Shown: positions 6,931-16,067 of the stretch, piece by piece | Layout of the letters: each line of letters opens with the position of its first letter | Numbering within the stretch: position 1 is the first letter of the stretch | From: Pseudahrensia aquimaris | Lineage (GTDB): Bacteria > Pseudomonadota > Alphaproteobacteria > Rhizobiales > Rhizobiaceae | Reading direction: 5' to 3' | Length of the DNA stretch: 64,000 nucleotides | Assembly: GCF_042676045.1 (NCBI RefSeq) | Contig: NZ_JBHTJV010000003.1 | Location: 186,001-250,000 of the forward strand | The notes under the pieces: generated by a model | The model's database searches: none | Seen by the model: the letters and a program-made list of their open reading frames with translations, nothing else | What the model was told of the DNA's origin: nothing | Made by a program: the position numbers and the translations under genes

Positions 6931-7878
6931 ATGGATAACGCCTTCACTGCCAAAAGTTTGAACCAGCAGGCCAAAGATTCGACTTATGCCGGCGCGCTGT
7001 CCTTCATGCGCCGTCGCTATACGAAAGACGTGAGTGAGGCCGACGCAGTCGTTTGGGGCATTCCGTTCGATGCGGCAGTCTCCAACCGGCCCGGAACACG
7101 CTTTGGGCCGCGGGCGGTCCGGGAGGCGTCTTGCGGGATGGATAATGACCCGCAGTATCCCTTCAACTCGCGGCTGTTCGACGATATGGCGGTGGTTGAT
7201 TACGGCGATTGCGCATTTGACTACGGTTATAACGAGAAGGTTCCGGCGCTGATTGAGGAGCAAGCCAGCGCCATCCTCAACGCCGACAACGCACCCTATC
7301 TGCTGTCCATCGGCGGAGATCACTTCGTCACCTACCCCTTGCTGAAAGCCCATGCCGCCAAGCATGGGCCTCTGGCTCTCGTGCAGTTTGATGCTCATCA
7401 AGACACTTGGGACGACGATGGCGGGCGCGTGGACCACGGCACGATGATCACGCGGGCTGTGAAAGACGGCATTATTGACCCTGCCAAGAGCATTCAGATC
7501 GGCATCCGCACGATTGCGCACCAAGATTACGGTATCGAAATTATTGATGCTCTGGAAGCGCACGAAATGGGGTCAGCGGGCATTGCCAAGCGCATTTACG
7601 ACCGCACGGGCGGCACGAATGTTTATCTGACTTTCGACATTGATTGCCTAGACCCCGCTTTTGCTCCCGGCACGGGCACACCCGTTTGCGGTGGCCTTTC
7701 GACAGCCCAAGCGCTGCTGATCTTGCGGCATTTGAAGAATCTGGAGATTGTCGGCTCCGATGTGGTGGAAGTTTCTCCACCTTTCGATCATGCAGGGATA
7801 ACGGCCCATGCGGGGGCAACGGTTGCCATGTATATGTTGGGTCTGTTCTGGGAACGACGATTCAAATCCGCTGCCTAG
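6931..7878 (+). CDS. speB: Agmatinase / ureohydrolase family enzyme
   Basis: A 315-residue arginase-family enzyme. All metal-binding motifs of the binuclear manganese site are present: GGDH near residue 130, DAHQDTWDD near 152, and FDIDCLDPAFAPGTGTP near 235, with SIQIGIRT between. Family members hydrolyse agmatine to putrescine and urea, or related guanidino compounds. The sequence fits the agmatinase branch by length and the GTGTP-x-x-GG loop, but other guanidino substrates cannot be excluded. It sits between rpsI and argC, consistent with arginine/polyamine metabolism. A perfect hairpin spans its stop codon (7861-7893). Confidence 0.88.
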   Translation: MDNAFTAKSLNQQAKDSTYAGALSFMRRRYTKDVSEADAVVWGIPFDAAVSNRPGTRFGPRAVREASCGMDNDPQYPFNSRLFDDMAVVDYGDCAFDYGYNEKVPALIEEQASAILNADNAPYLLSIGGDHFVTYPLLKAHAAKHGPLALVQFDAHQDTWDDDGGRVDHGTMITRAVKDGIIDPAKSIQIGIRTIAHQDYGIEIIDALEAHEMGSAGIAKRIYDRTGGTNVYLTFDIDCLDPAFAPGTGTPVCGGLSTAQALLILRHLKNLEIVGSDVVEVSPPFDHAGITAHAGATVAMYMLGLFWERRFKSAA

Positions 7879-7893
7879 AGCAGCGGATTTGAA
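7861..7893. repeat. Perfect 13-bp inverted repeat over the speB stop
   Basis: TTCAAATCCGCTG (7861-7873), a 7-base loop containing the stop TAG, then CAGCGGATTTGAA (7881-7893). There is no T-run on the plus strand, so it is not a standard terminator. It may be an intergenic palindromic repeat or an mRNA-stabilising hairpin. Confidence 0.75.
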
Positions 7894-7959
7894 CATGGAT
7901 TCGAGAACTTAAAAAAATGATTCCGGCGGTTGATGTAAACTGCTGAAAGGATACTCAAA

Positions 7960-8877
7960 ATGGCCCCAAAGATTTTCGTAGATGGCGAGCACGGCACAAC
8001 AGGCTTGCAAATACTAGAACGGCTAACCGGGAGGAGCGATATCGACCTGCTCTCAATTCCCCATGCCGACCGCCACGACAAAGATGTGCGCAAGGCGCTT
8101 TTGCGGGAGGCCGATTTTGCCATTCTATGCCTGCCAGACGATGCGGCACGTGAGAGCGTTGCAATGGCGGAAGGTGCAGGAACGCGCTTCATCGATGCCT
8201 CCACCGCGCACCGCACAAACCCGAACTGGGTTTTTGGCTTCAAAGAGCTAGAGCCGGGACACGGCGAGAAGATCGCCCAAGCCCAGTATGTTGCCAATCC
8301 CGGTTGCTATTCAACGGGCGCCATCGCGCTTATCCGCCCCCTCACACAGGCTGGGCTTTTGCCCAAAGATGCGTTGGTGACCATCTTCGGTGTTTCTGGC
8401 TATACAGGCGGCGGCAAGGGCTTGATCGCGCAGATGGAAAGCAATGGAGAGGATGCTATAGACGCGCCCTATTTCCTCTATGCCACCAGGCTTGCGCACA
8501 AGCATGTGCCAGAGACGCAGAAATATGGGCTGCTGGAGCATGCGCCCCTATTTCAACCCTCGGTTGGTCGCTTCCCGCAGGGCATGTTAGTGCAAGTGCC
8601 GTTGCACATGGCAGCGCTGAAGGCTTCATCCCGCGAGGCGGTTCATGCGGCTTTGGTGAGCCACTATAACGGCAGCCAGCATGTGCGCGTCGCAGCGCTT
8701 GCAGAAAGCGATGCCCTGCCCCGCCTTGATCCAACCCAATTGGCTGGAACCGATACAATGGACATTCACGTGTTTGGCCATGACAATCAGATCAACCTTG
8801 TTGCCTCGCTCGATAATCTTGGCAAAGGCGCGTCAGGTGCTTGCGTACAGGCGCTGGATTTGATGGTGCAAGTCTAA
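7960..8877 (+). CDS. argC: N-acetyl-gamma-glutamyl-phosphate reductase, type 2
   Basis: A 305-residue enzyme of the short type 2 ArgC class. It has an N-terminal NADP-binding fold (IFVDGEHGTTGLQI), the catalytic cysteine in VANPGCYSTGA near residue 114, and FGVSGYTGGGKG. It reduces N-acetylglutamyl phosphate to the semialdehyde in arginine synthesis. A ribosome site AAAGGAT precedes the ATG. Placement just after rpsI/speB matches rhizobial synteny. Its 3' end overlaps the stop of the convergent MBOAT gene by 4 bp. Confidence 0.95.
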   Translation: MAPKIFVDGEHGTTGLQILERLTGRSDIDLLSIPHADRHDKDVRKALLREADFAILCLPDDAARESVAMAEGAGTRFIDASTAHRTNPNWVFGFKELEPGHGEKIAQAQYVANPGCYSTGAIALIRPLTQAGLLPKDALVTIFGVSGYTGGGKGLIAQMESNGEDAIDAPYFLYATRLAHKHVPETQKYGLLEHAPLFQPSVGRFPQGMLVQVPLHMAALKASSREAVHAALVSHYNGSQHVRVAALAESDALPRLDPTQLAGTDTMDIHVFGHDNQINLVASLDNLGKGASGACVQALDLMVQV

Positions 8878-10193
8878 AAGCCAAACATGCGGGGGAATAC
8901 GGTCGTTCCCCCGAAGAAATGGTCGTGAATTAACACCACTGAAATCATGTTCACGAACCAATGAAGGACTATCCCGACCCCGCCTGAAAGCCACGTATCG
9001 TGCAAGCGGTAGCGCAATCCTGCCGCGTGGACCCAGTCGTCTTTTCGGGCGTGGGTTTTCCAAAATCTCGCCCACCGCACGGCCAGTTCCATCATCACCA
9101 ATTGCAGCGCGGTGAACACCACCACGGCTGACACCGATGGAAAATGCCAAAATCCACTGAACGCGAAGACGGCAATGAACGCTCGCACTCTGTGGCGCAT
9201 CCCGCCAATGGGAAAGAACACTTCTTCTCGCAGGAACACACCGGCCTGCACATGCCAGCGCTGCCAGAACTCCTGCATGTCGCGGGCAAGTAACGGATAA
9301 TTGGAATTTTCCGGCACACGTATCCCCATCATCCGGTTCATGCCGATGACGCCATCGCTTATTGCTGAGATGAAGACAGCAATTCGAAGCCCGAAATAGG
9401 CTACCATCAGCCAGACACGCCAGATGGGCACTTCATCGACATTGGCAAAGAATTCGTCGGCAAAAGGGCCATAGAAGTCGAGTTTGTAGAAGTGCAAGAG
9501 GTTGAAGACGTGGAAAACGAAAAACAGCTTCGCGCAGCCCAGCGCGATGCGCTTTGCACCTGCGATACGATTGGCGCGGTTTATCCGCTGCTTGCAAGTA
9601 TCAACCTCGCCATCGAACTGATCGAAGCGCTGATAGGGGCCAAACCAGAATGAGGGAAAGTGGATCATGTAAAGCAGAAAGCGGGTAAAAGCGTCCTGCT
9701 CGAACGGGTCGACGCGGCTTTTGCAAACCATGTGGAGATAGTGGATGGCTTTGAATACCAGAAAGGCCAGCCCCCAAAACAGCGTGAGTTCGCCCCATGT
9801 CATGAAGCCGTCGAACGGTTTGTAGGTAATGAAGTAGAAAGGGAAATACAGGCCAATCACAAAGACCCAAGAGAGACTATGCGGCAAGCCAATAGCACCG
9901 CGTCGCCTTACCCAGACACTTGTCCAACGCGCAAAGCCAAACACCGCGCAGCAAGCCGCCAGCACACCGCCTGTGAAAATCAGCCCAGTCATGACCACCA
10001 AGCAGCCAATGCTGAGTTGGATCAAACCGCGCCGCACCTGCGATTGCAGGAGAAACGGCACGAGCAACGCCCCTAGAATACCCAGGTTCAGCGCAAACGG
10101 CGTGCGGGCGAGTTCCAGCCAAGGTTGATTGGAAAGCGTGGTCTCGCGAAAGAAATCGAACGAGAAGATGCCGTATAAGATGAAGTCGATCAT
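8874..10193 (-). CDS. MBOAT-family membrane O-acyltransferase, orphan
   Basis: A 439-residue polytopic membrane protein with about ten hydrophobic segments. The MBOAT signature region is present: EFWQRWHVQAGVFLREEVFF (AlgI/DltB-like) followed by the conserved histidine in FSGFWH. Such enzymes move acyl groups from the cytoplasm to a cell-surface polymer or lipid, usually with a periplasmic partner (AlgJ/AlgX, DltD). No such partner is adjacent, so the acceptor is unknown. AGGGGG precedes the ATG at 10193. The gene is flanked by argC (convergent) and ppx. Confidence 0.85.
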   Translation of the reverse strand: MIDFILYGIFSFDFFRETTLSNQPWLELARTPFALNLGILGALLVPFLLQSQVRRGLIQLSIGCLVVMTGLIFTGGVLAACCAVFGFARWTSVWVRRRGAIGLPHSLSWVFVIGLYFPFYFITYKPFDGFMTWGELTLFWGLAFLVFKAIHYLHMVCKSRVDPFEQDAFTRFLLYMIHFPSFWFGPYQRFDQFDGEVDTCKQRINRANRIAGAKRIALGCAKLFFVFHVFNLLHFYKLDFYGPFADEFFANVDEVPIWRVWLMVAYFGLRIAVFISAISDGVIGMNRMMGIRVPENSNYPLLARDMQEFWQRWHVQAGVFLREEVFFPIGGMRHRVRAFIAVFAFSGFWHFPSVSAVVVFTALQLVMMELAVRWARFWKTHARKDDWVHAAGLRYRLHDTWLSGGVGIVLHWFVNMISVVLIHDHFFGGTTVFPRMFGF

Positions 10194-10279
10194 ACGTCCC
10201 CCTGCTCCATCGGTGGGACAATACCGACCGACCCCTTCATTGCTTCAGTGCGCCTCCGCTGGGAGAGCCCGCCGCCCCT

Positions 10280-11785
10280 TTAACCAACTTGCCAGCCGAT
10301 TTCCCGCTCACAGATCCCCGCCAGCCCATCGATGCGCCGTTGCAGCCTTTCACCATAAATATCTGCCAGCTCTTGCGGGACGCTGAGCACGACTTCTCCC
10401 TCATCCAATCGTTCGAAGCGTATTCTTGGCAACATTTCAGGCATCGCAGCCGACAGCAGATACGCCACCCGGAACAGTGCGCCCAGCAGCCTTGCCCGTT
10501 CCGCGATGCGCGGCGTAGCGACGCTCAAGATCGATGGTGCCGCATCATCGGCCATCAATCCCTCGTGGCGATAATATGTGGAGAGCGCGATATAGGCGCG
10601 ACCGGGATGATCTATGCCGACGAAATTAGCGTTCGACAGGATGTTCAGCGCCTGCCCACCCCTGTAGTCGGGGTGAGAGCGCCAAGTTACATCCGCCAGC
10701 AGACAGGCAGCCTTGCGATAACGTTTTTCTGTGCGGCTTTCGTCCACGCCCAAAGCCGAAAACGCCTCGCCAGTCCATTTTGACAATTCACGGGCGTGTA
10801 TCGGTGAACGAGCACGCAATACGGCCATTTCTTCAGCAGCCGTGATAAGCGGATCGGCCTTCTGTACGTTTTCGGGCAACAGCGAATAAAGATAGCCCTC
10901 GCGAACGCCAACGCCAGAAATGACGATGCGCTCCGGTTGCATCACTTTCATGATTTCGTAAAGAAGCGCGGCGCCATAGGGTAACAGTGCGCGGCGGCTG
11001 GAGGAGACCGCCTTCATGCCCCGTGCTTTCTCTGCATCTTGCGCCATCAGGCGCTTGCAGGTGTGACGAGCTTGCTCAGCCGTCAATTCGTAGTGGTGCA
11101 TAACCGAAAGCGGATATTTGTAACGGGCTTGATGGAACCGGGCCATCGCTCGCCACGTGCCACCGATGGCGTAAAACGTGCCGCCTTTGGCTTCCAACAG
11201 CATGGGGTGTTTTGCGATGGACTTTTTGACCAAAGCACGAGCTTTGGCGACGCTTTCACCCGATGTTTCTTGGAGCCGTAAGCCTCCAAAAGGCAAGGAT
11301 ATTCCTTCGCCTAGCGGCTTGCGGTCTACGGGAACCAGTTCCACCGAGCCGCCGCCCATATCGGCGGAAATGCCTTTTGGCCGCTCGAAACCGCACACAA
11401 CACCGAGAGCTGCGTAATGCGCTTCTTCCTCGCCGGTCAGAACATGAATTTCATGCCCAAGGATCGCCTCAGCCTGATCAATAAAATCAGGGCCGTTTTC
11501 GGCTTCCCGGGCGGCTGCGGTTGCTAAAGTATGGATCGAGTCCGCGCCAGCTTGTGCAGCCAACAACCGAAATCTGCGCAAAGCGGAAAGGGCCCGCTCA
11601 ACGGCAACATCGTCCAGCCGGTTGGTCGTAGCAATATGGGCGCCGAGGCCACACAGGATTTTCTCGTTGAAAAGCGGTGTGGGCGAGCGCGACAGTCCCT
11701 CAAACACCACCAGACGCACAGAGTTCGAGCCGATGTCAATAATCGCGGTCGGTACGAGCTTACGAAGGCGGCCCTGCGCTCTCAG
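10280..11785 (-). CDS. ppx: Exopolyphosphatase (Ppx/GppA), start codon abnormal
   Basis: An ASKHA-fold phosphatase with IIDIGSNS-VRLVVFEG (phosphate 1 motif), ADMGGGSVELV (phosphate 2) and a C-terminal HD-like helical part. It degrades polyphosphate or pppGpp and lies directly downstream of ppk. The only ATG/GTG/TTG start in frame is GTG at 11719, which falls after IIDIGSNS and would remove an essential strand. The frame stays open up to a TAA at 11870-11872 but holds no ATG, GTG or TTG. Coding similarity reaches at least to LRAQGRLRKLVPTAI. I therefore give 11785, a CTG, as a possible start; a single-base frameshift linking to the ATG at 11867 is the alternative. Confidence 0.85.
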   Translation of the reverse strand: MRAQGRLRKLVPTAIIDIGSNSVRLVVFEGLSRSPTPLFNEKILCGLGAHIATTNRLDDVAVERALSALRRFRLLAAQAGADSIHTLATAAAREAENGPDFIDQAEAILGHEIHVLTGEEEAHYAALGVVCGFERPKGISADMGGGSVELVPVDRKPLGEGISLPFGGLRLQETSGESVAKARALVKKSIAKHPMLLEAKGGTFYAIGGTWRAMARFHQARYKYPLSVMHHYELTAEQARHTCKRLMAQDAEKARGMKAVSSSRRALLPYGAALLYEIMKVMQPERIVISGVGVREGYLYSLLPENVQKADPLITAAEEMAVLRARSPIHARELSKWTGEAFSALGVDESRTEKRYRKAACLLADVTWRSHPDYRGGQALNILSNANFVGIDHPGRAYIALSTYYRHEGLMADDAAPSILSVATPRIAERARLLGALFRVAYLLSAAMPEMLPRIRFERLDEGEVVLSVPQELADIYGERLQRRIDGLAGICEREIGWQVG

Positions 11786-11847
11786 GATGGATTTTAGCGT
11801 GCGTGCGATGATCGAAGTCCTGATCGTGATGCCGATGCTGGGACAAC

Positions 11848-14073
11848 TTAGCCCCTTCTGCCGCCATCCTTAAAGGCTTTGAGTTCACGAATAACCTTTG
11901 GCGCATCTTTTTTCAGGGATTTTCCACGGCCTGAGAGGCTCGTATTGGTCATAAACCACTGTTGCGCGCAAAACGGCTTCAACCCATCGTCCACAGTGAT
12001 GCGCCTTGCGGTGCCGTTTTCCAGAATTTCCCAGCTTTGCTGATTGTCCATCAGGTTGCCCAGCATGATCTGGTCAAGCACCTGCTGATGCACTGTCGGG
12101 TTTTGCAACGGCACAAGTACTTCAACCCTGCGATCCAGGTTACGAGGCATCAGATCAGCGGAACCAGCGTAGACGATCGCCTTCTTCGACGGCAGGCCAT
12201 AGCCGTTACCGAAGCAGTAGATGCGGCCATGTTCGAGAAAGCGTCCGATGATGGATTTAACGCGAATGTTTTCAGAGAGACCCTCAACTTGCGGGCGCAG
12301 ACAGCAGATGCCGCGCACTACGAGGTCAATTTGAACGCCGTCGTTGCTGGCAGCGTAAAGCTCGTCGATCATCTTGGCGTCGACAAGGGAGTTCATCTTC
12401 ATCCAGATTTGGGCTGGACGCCCTGCCCGCGCATGTTCTCGCTCTTTGTGGATTAACTCGGTGAGTTTTGGCCGCAATGTAGTGGGCGACATGAGCAGTT
12501 TTGATAGGTCTTTTGGCTGCGCGTATCCGGTGATGAAATTGAACACACAAGCCACGTCGAGCGCGATTGCGCTGTCGTCGGTGAAATAGGATAGATCGGT
12601 GTAAACACGCGCGTTGTTGGGATGATAATTGCCCGTGCCGATATGAACGTAGTTGCGCATCTTGCCGCGCTCACGACGAACGACTAGCGAGAGTTTCGCG
12701 TGGGTCTTCAACTCTATGAACCCATAGACGACCTGCACGCCAGCACGTTCCAGATCCCGTGCCCAACGGATGTTGGCCTCTTCATCGAAACGGGCTTTCA
12801 GTTCGACCAAAGCGGTGACAGATTTGCCCGCTTCTGCCGCCTCAATCAGCGCGGAGACGATGGGGCTGTCATTCGACGTGCGATAAAGCGTTTGCTTGAT
12901 CGCTAGGACTTCGGGGTCAGATGCCGCCTGATGCAGGAAAGAAACAACAACGTCAAAACTTTCGTAAGGATGGTGGACGATGAAGTCCTTTTGGCGAATG
13001 GCGGCAAAGCAATCGCCGTTATGTTCGCGGATACGTTCAGGATAACGGGGGTTGTATGGCTCAAAGCGCAATTCGTCGGGACCAGCGGAGACAATCTCGG
13101 ACAGATCATCCATCGAAAGCATGGCTTTCAAAATGCAAATCGCGGGCTCGGCAACGTGTGTTTCTTTCATCACGAAGTCGCGCAGGGTTTCCGGTGTGTC
13201 GTCAGTAAACTCCATGCGGATGACCGAGCCACGGCGACGCTCTTTCAGAGCCGTCTCGAACAGTCGCACGAGATCTTCAGCCTCTTCCTGAACCTCGATA
13301 TCGCTATCGCGAACAACGCGAAACATCCCGCGCTCGCGGATTGTGTATCCGGGGAAAAGCCGGTCGATGAATAGGGAAATCAACTCTTCATTGGCGATAA
13401 ATCGCAGCCCGCTTTCGCTCGGAAGGCGCACAAAACGCGGCAGGCTTTGGGGCAAACGAATGAGCGCGGTCATGGGTTTTCCATCGCTCTTTCGGTCAAG
13501 TTGCAAGACGACCGACAAGCCAAGATTGGGGATGAACGGAAATGGGTGTGCGGGGTCAATGCAAAGTGGTGTGAGCACGGGAAAGACCGATTCCAGAAAG
13601 CTCTGTTCAGCAGCTTTGCGCTCGCTCTTTTTCAGCTCATCGTGTTTCAAAACGAAAATGTTGTTCTGGCCGAGCAGTTCTTTCAGCTCTATCCAGACCC
13701 GAGCCTGCTCGGCCTGCAATTCGCCAATCTCTGCCGTCGCGCCCTGCAATTGTTCTGATGGAGTGCGGCCATTGTCGGAAAGCGTGGTTACGTGCTCACG
13801 CACCTGCGCTTCCAGGCCTGCTACGCGCACCATCAAAAATTCGTTGAGATTGTCCGCCGAGATAGAAAGGAATTTGAGACGCTCCAGCAGCGGGTGGGCA
13901 TCATTGGCTGCCTCGCTCAAAACCCGGCGGTTAAACTGCAGCCAAGAGTATTCACGATTGATGAAACGCTCGGGGCTCGTCAGCAGATCAAATTCTGCAG
14001 ACGCCTTCTCCGTCATTACATCGCTAACGGAGCTCTCATTAGGTGAGAGATTTTCTTGATCGGTGCGGTCCAT
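11848..14073 (-). CDS. ppk: Polyphosphate kinase 1
   Basis: A 741-residue PPK1 with the four-domain layout. The N-terminal helical domain starts at FINREYSWLQFNRRVL. The catalytic phospholipase-D-like domains carry the autophosphorylated histidine in IELKTHAKLSLV (near residue 457) and a second histidine in GRFLEHGRIYCFGNG (near 614). It makes polyphosphate from ATP reversibly at the inner membrane. ATG 14073 gives a normal N-terminus. Its end abuts the ppx reading frame, and the pair is the usual synthesis/degradation operon. Confidence 0.97.
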   Translation of the reverse strand: MDRTDQENLSPNESSVSDVMTEKASAEFDLLTSPERFINREYSWLQFNRRVLSEAANDAHPLLERLKFLSISADNLNEFLMVRVAGLEAQVREHVTTLSDNGRTPSEQLQGATAEIGELQAEQARVWIELKELLGQNNIFVLKHDELKKSERKAAEQSFLESVFPVLTPLCIDPAHPFPFIPNLGLSVVLQLDRKSDGKPMTALIRLPQSLPRFVRLPSESGLRFIANEELISLFIDRLFPGYTIRERGMFRVVRDSDIEVQEEAEDLVRLFETALKERRRGSVIRMEFTDDTPETLRDFVMKETHVAEPAICILKAMLSMDDLSEIVSAGPDELRFEPYNPRYPERIREHNGDCFAAIRQKDFIVHHPYESFDVVVSFLHQAASDPEVLAIKQTLYRTSNDSPIVSALIEAAEAGKSVTALVELKARFDEEANIRWARDLERAGVQVVYGFIELKTHAKLSLVVRRERGKMRNYVHIGTGNYHPNNARVYTDLSYFTDDSAIALDVACVFNFITGYAQPKDLSKLLMSPTTLRPKLTELIHKEREHARAGRPAQIWMKMNSLVDAKMIDELYAASNDGVQIDLVVRGICCLRPQVEGLSENIRVKSIIGRFLEHGRIYCFGNGYGLPSKKAIVYAGSADLMPRNLDRRVEVLVPLQNPTVHQQVLDQIMLGNLMDNQQSWEILENGTARRITVDDGLKPFCAQQWFMTNTSLSGRGKSLKKDAPKVIRELKAFKDGGRRG

Positions 14074-14215
14074 ATTGGCCTTGGTTGCAGCTAAGGTTGT
14101 ACGCGGCGTTGGCGCGCGTGTCGATTGTGTTGCGTCAGCCTCACATTGGCAAGACTATGACTTGTGTGAAGTTAGATTACGTCAGATTTACTGCCGGAGC
14201 GTTGCCGCCGGCGAA

Positions 14216-14917
14216 TTATTCTTCGCTTATGGCAAACGCGCTGCCCTGCAGACCCATTTGTCTGAGCGCTTCTGCAACAAGCGGGCGGGTGACGGCGCGT
14301 TTTTCCGCCAAAGACAAAACATCGAGCCGTTCCACCATTTCCTGTGCGCTGGCGAGCGAGCGTTCCATACGGGTGACGAGATATTCAATTACGCTTGGAT
14401 CGACTTCAACCTGACGGTCGGCAAACAGTTTCGTCAAAACACCAGCTAGCAACATGTCATCGGGCTCGGAAATTTCCATTAAGTGTGCGGTCTTCATGCG
14501 CGACTGAAGATCAGGCAACACGATGCCCCAATCGGAAGGCCATCGGCGGCTGGTAAGCAGAAGATCGCCACCATTTGCCCGCAAGGTGTTGATGAGGTGA
14601 AACAACCAACTCTCGGCAAAATTGCCTTGGGCAATATCCTCCACCACCACGCTGCCAATTGATGGGTCATCGGGGCTGTCGAGCGATGGGTCGAGAAACC
14701 GTGCTTCGCTGCGGCTGGCCCAAATCTGGGCGAGATGGCTTTTGCCGGAACCCGTTGGCCCGGCGAGAATGGCTATGCGTGTGGGCCATTGCGGCCAGGA
14801 ATCAAGAAACTCCACCGCATGGGTATTGGACGGTCCGACAATCAAGTCTTCACGCGCCTGCGCTGCCTGCAGCGGCAAGTGCAAGGGCAATTGCTCGGGG
14901 CGGGTGCGGCTCGCCAC
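14216..14917 (-). CDS. hdaA: DnaA-related regulatory inactivator HdaA
   Basis: A 233-residue AAA+ protein without the DNA-binding domain of DnaA. It starts with the clamp-binding type motif EQLPLHLP, followed by EDLIVGPSN and Walker A GPTGSGKSHL. The usual HdaA role is stimulating ATP hydrolysis on DnaA together with the sliding clamp, which limits re-initiation. The frame runs to 15100, but that part is antisense-like overlap with the permease. GTG 14917 lies 4 bp after the permease stop and gives the family N-terminus. 142 bp separate it from ppk, with no clear terminator. Confidence 0.9.
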   Translation of the reverse strand: MASRTRPEQLPLHLPLQAAQAREDLIVGPSNTHAVEFLDSWPQWPTRIAILAGPTGSGKSHLAQIWASRSEARFLDPSLDSPDDPSIGSVVVEDIAQGNFAESWLFHLINTLRANGGDLLLTSRRWPSDWGIVLPDLQSRMKTAHLMEISEPDDMLLAGVLTKLFADRQVEVDPSVIEYLVTRMERSLASAQEMVERLDVLSLAEKRAVTRPLVAEALRQMGLQGSAFAISEE

Positions 14918-14921
14918 AGCT

Positions 14922-16052
14922 CTACTCAGCCGCCTTTTTAGAAGGCTTGGTGTCGCTCTCGCCGTTGTGACCTTTGTAGAGGGGGCTTTCCAGATATGTC
15001 TGAAGCGCGAACCGCACGAGCACGCCCAGTGCTGCCGCAACAGGCACCGCGACCAACAGGCCGGTAAAGCCAAACAGGGCGCCAAAGGCGGAGAGGGCAA
15101 ACATCAGCCAGACTGGGTGCAGGCCGACACTTTTGCCGACCAAACGAGGCTGAAGGAAATTGCCTTCAACAAACTGTCCAACTGCAAACACGCCAATCAC
15201 GATGAGCACCATTGGCCATTCTGGCCAGAACTGAACCAACGCTACGCCAACAGACAGCACCAATCCGATAATGGAACCGACGAAGGGAATGAAACTGATG
15301 AGGCCGACAAACATGCCGATCAGCAAGCCAAAGTTAAGCCCTACGACAGTGAGCGCCAAAGCGTAGAATGTTCCCAAGATAAGACAAACCGACCCCTGCC
15401 CGCGCACGAAACCGGCAATTGCGCCGTTCATATCGCGGGCCAACTGGCGGATGGTTTGCTTATGATCGCGCGGTAACCAACTGTCTACGCGGGCGATCAT
15501 ACGGTCCCAATCGAGCAGCAGGTAAAAGGCAACAATCGGCGTGATAACCAGCAGCGAGACCACATCAATGATCGCTTTACCCGACGACCAAATGGACGCA
15601 AGCACTGTGGATGCCCACTGGGTGCCCTTGCCAACAATGGAATCAAGGTTGTCGCGGATTGTTGAACCGCCCTCACCAATAATCCGCTTCAGAAGTTCGC
15701 TTTCAACGAGAAGAGCTTGCAACTGCGCAACATAGCCCGGCATGCGCTCAACAAAGCCTGCAAACTGCTGCGACAAGCTTGGAATAATCAGCAAAAATGC
15801 GAGCACGAAAAGGATGATGAACAGAAGCAGAATGATCGACGTCGCCAAAAGCCGCGATGCGCCCCATGTTTCCAGCTTGTCTGCTACCGGATCAAGAAAA
15901 TAGGCAAGCGCCATACCAGCGATAAACGGCAGCAGAATGGAGCGCAGCAGCACCAGCATCAGCAGGAAGATGACCGCCGACAGCAGCCAGAAAATCAATT
16001 GTCGACGCATCCCTGGGGTCAACAACGGCTTGTCTTGTTCGCTGATGGCCAT
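14922..16052 (-). CDS. AI-2E family transporter (PerM-like)
   Basis: A 376-residue membrane protein with the usual 7-8 transmembrane segments: one pair at residues about 14-70, another near 75-95, and a C-terminal cluster (about 215-350). It has the family motif region FIPFVGSIIGLV and the late NFLQPRLVGKSVGLHPVWL. Members export small molecules or ions; autoinducer-2 export is shown for few, so the substrate is not known. It stands between a CDP-alcohol transferase and hdaA on the same strand, an order common in rhizobia. Confidence 0.92.
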   Translation of the reverse strand: MAISEQDKPLLTPGMRRQLIFWLLSAVIFLLMLVLLRSILLPFIAGMALAYFLDPVADKLETWGASRLLATSIILLLFIILFVLAFLLIIPSLSQQFAGFVERMPGYVAQLQALLVESELLKRIIGEGGSTIRDNLDSIVGKGTQWASTVLASIWSSGKAIIDVVSLLVITPIVAFYLLLDWDRMIARVDSWLPRDHKQTIRQLARDMNGAIAGFVRGQGSVCLILGTFYALALTVVGLNFGLLIGMFVGLISFIPFVGSIIGLVLSVGVALVQFWPEWPMVLIVIGVFAVGQFVEGNFLQPRLVGKSVGLHPVWLMFALSAFGALFGFTGLLVAVPVAAALGVLVRFALQTYLESPLYKGHNGESDTKPSKKAAE

Positions 16053-16067
16053 GAGTTCGCTAATTTC

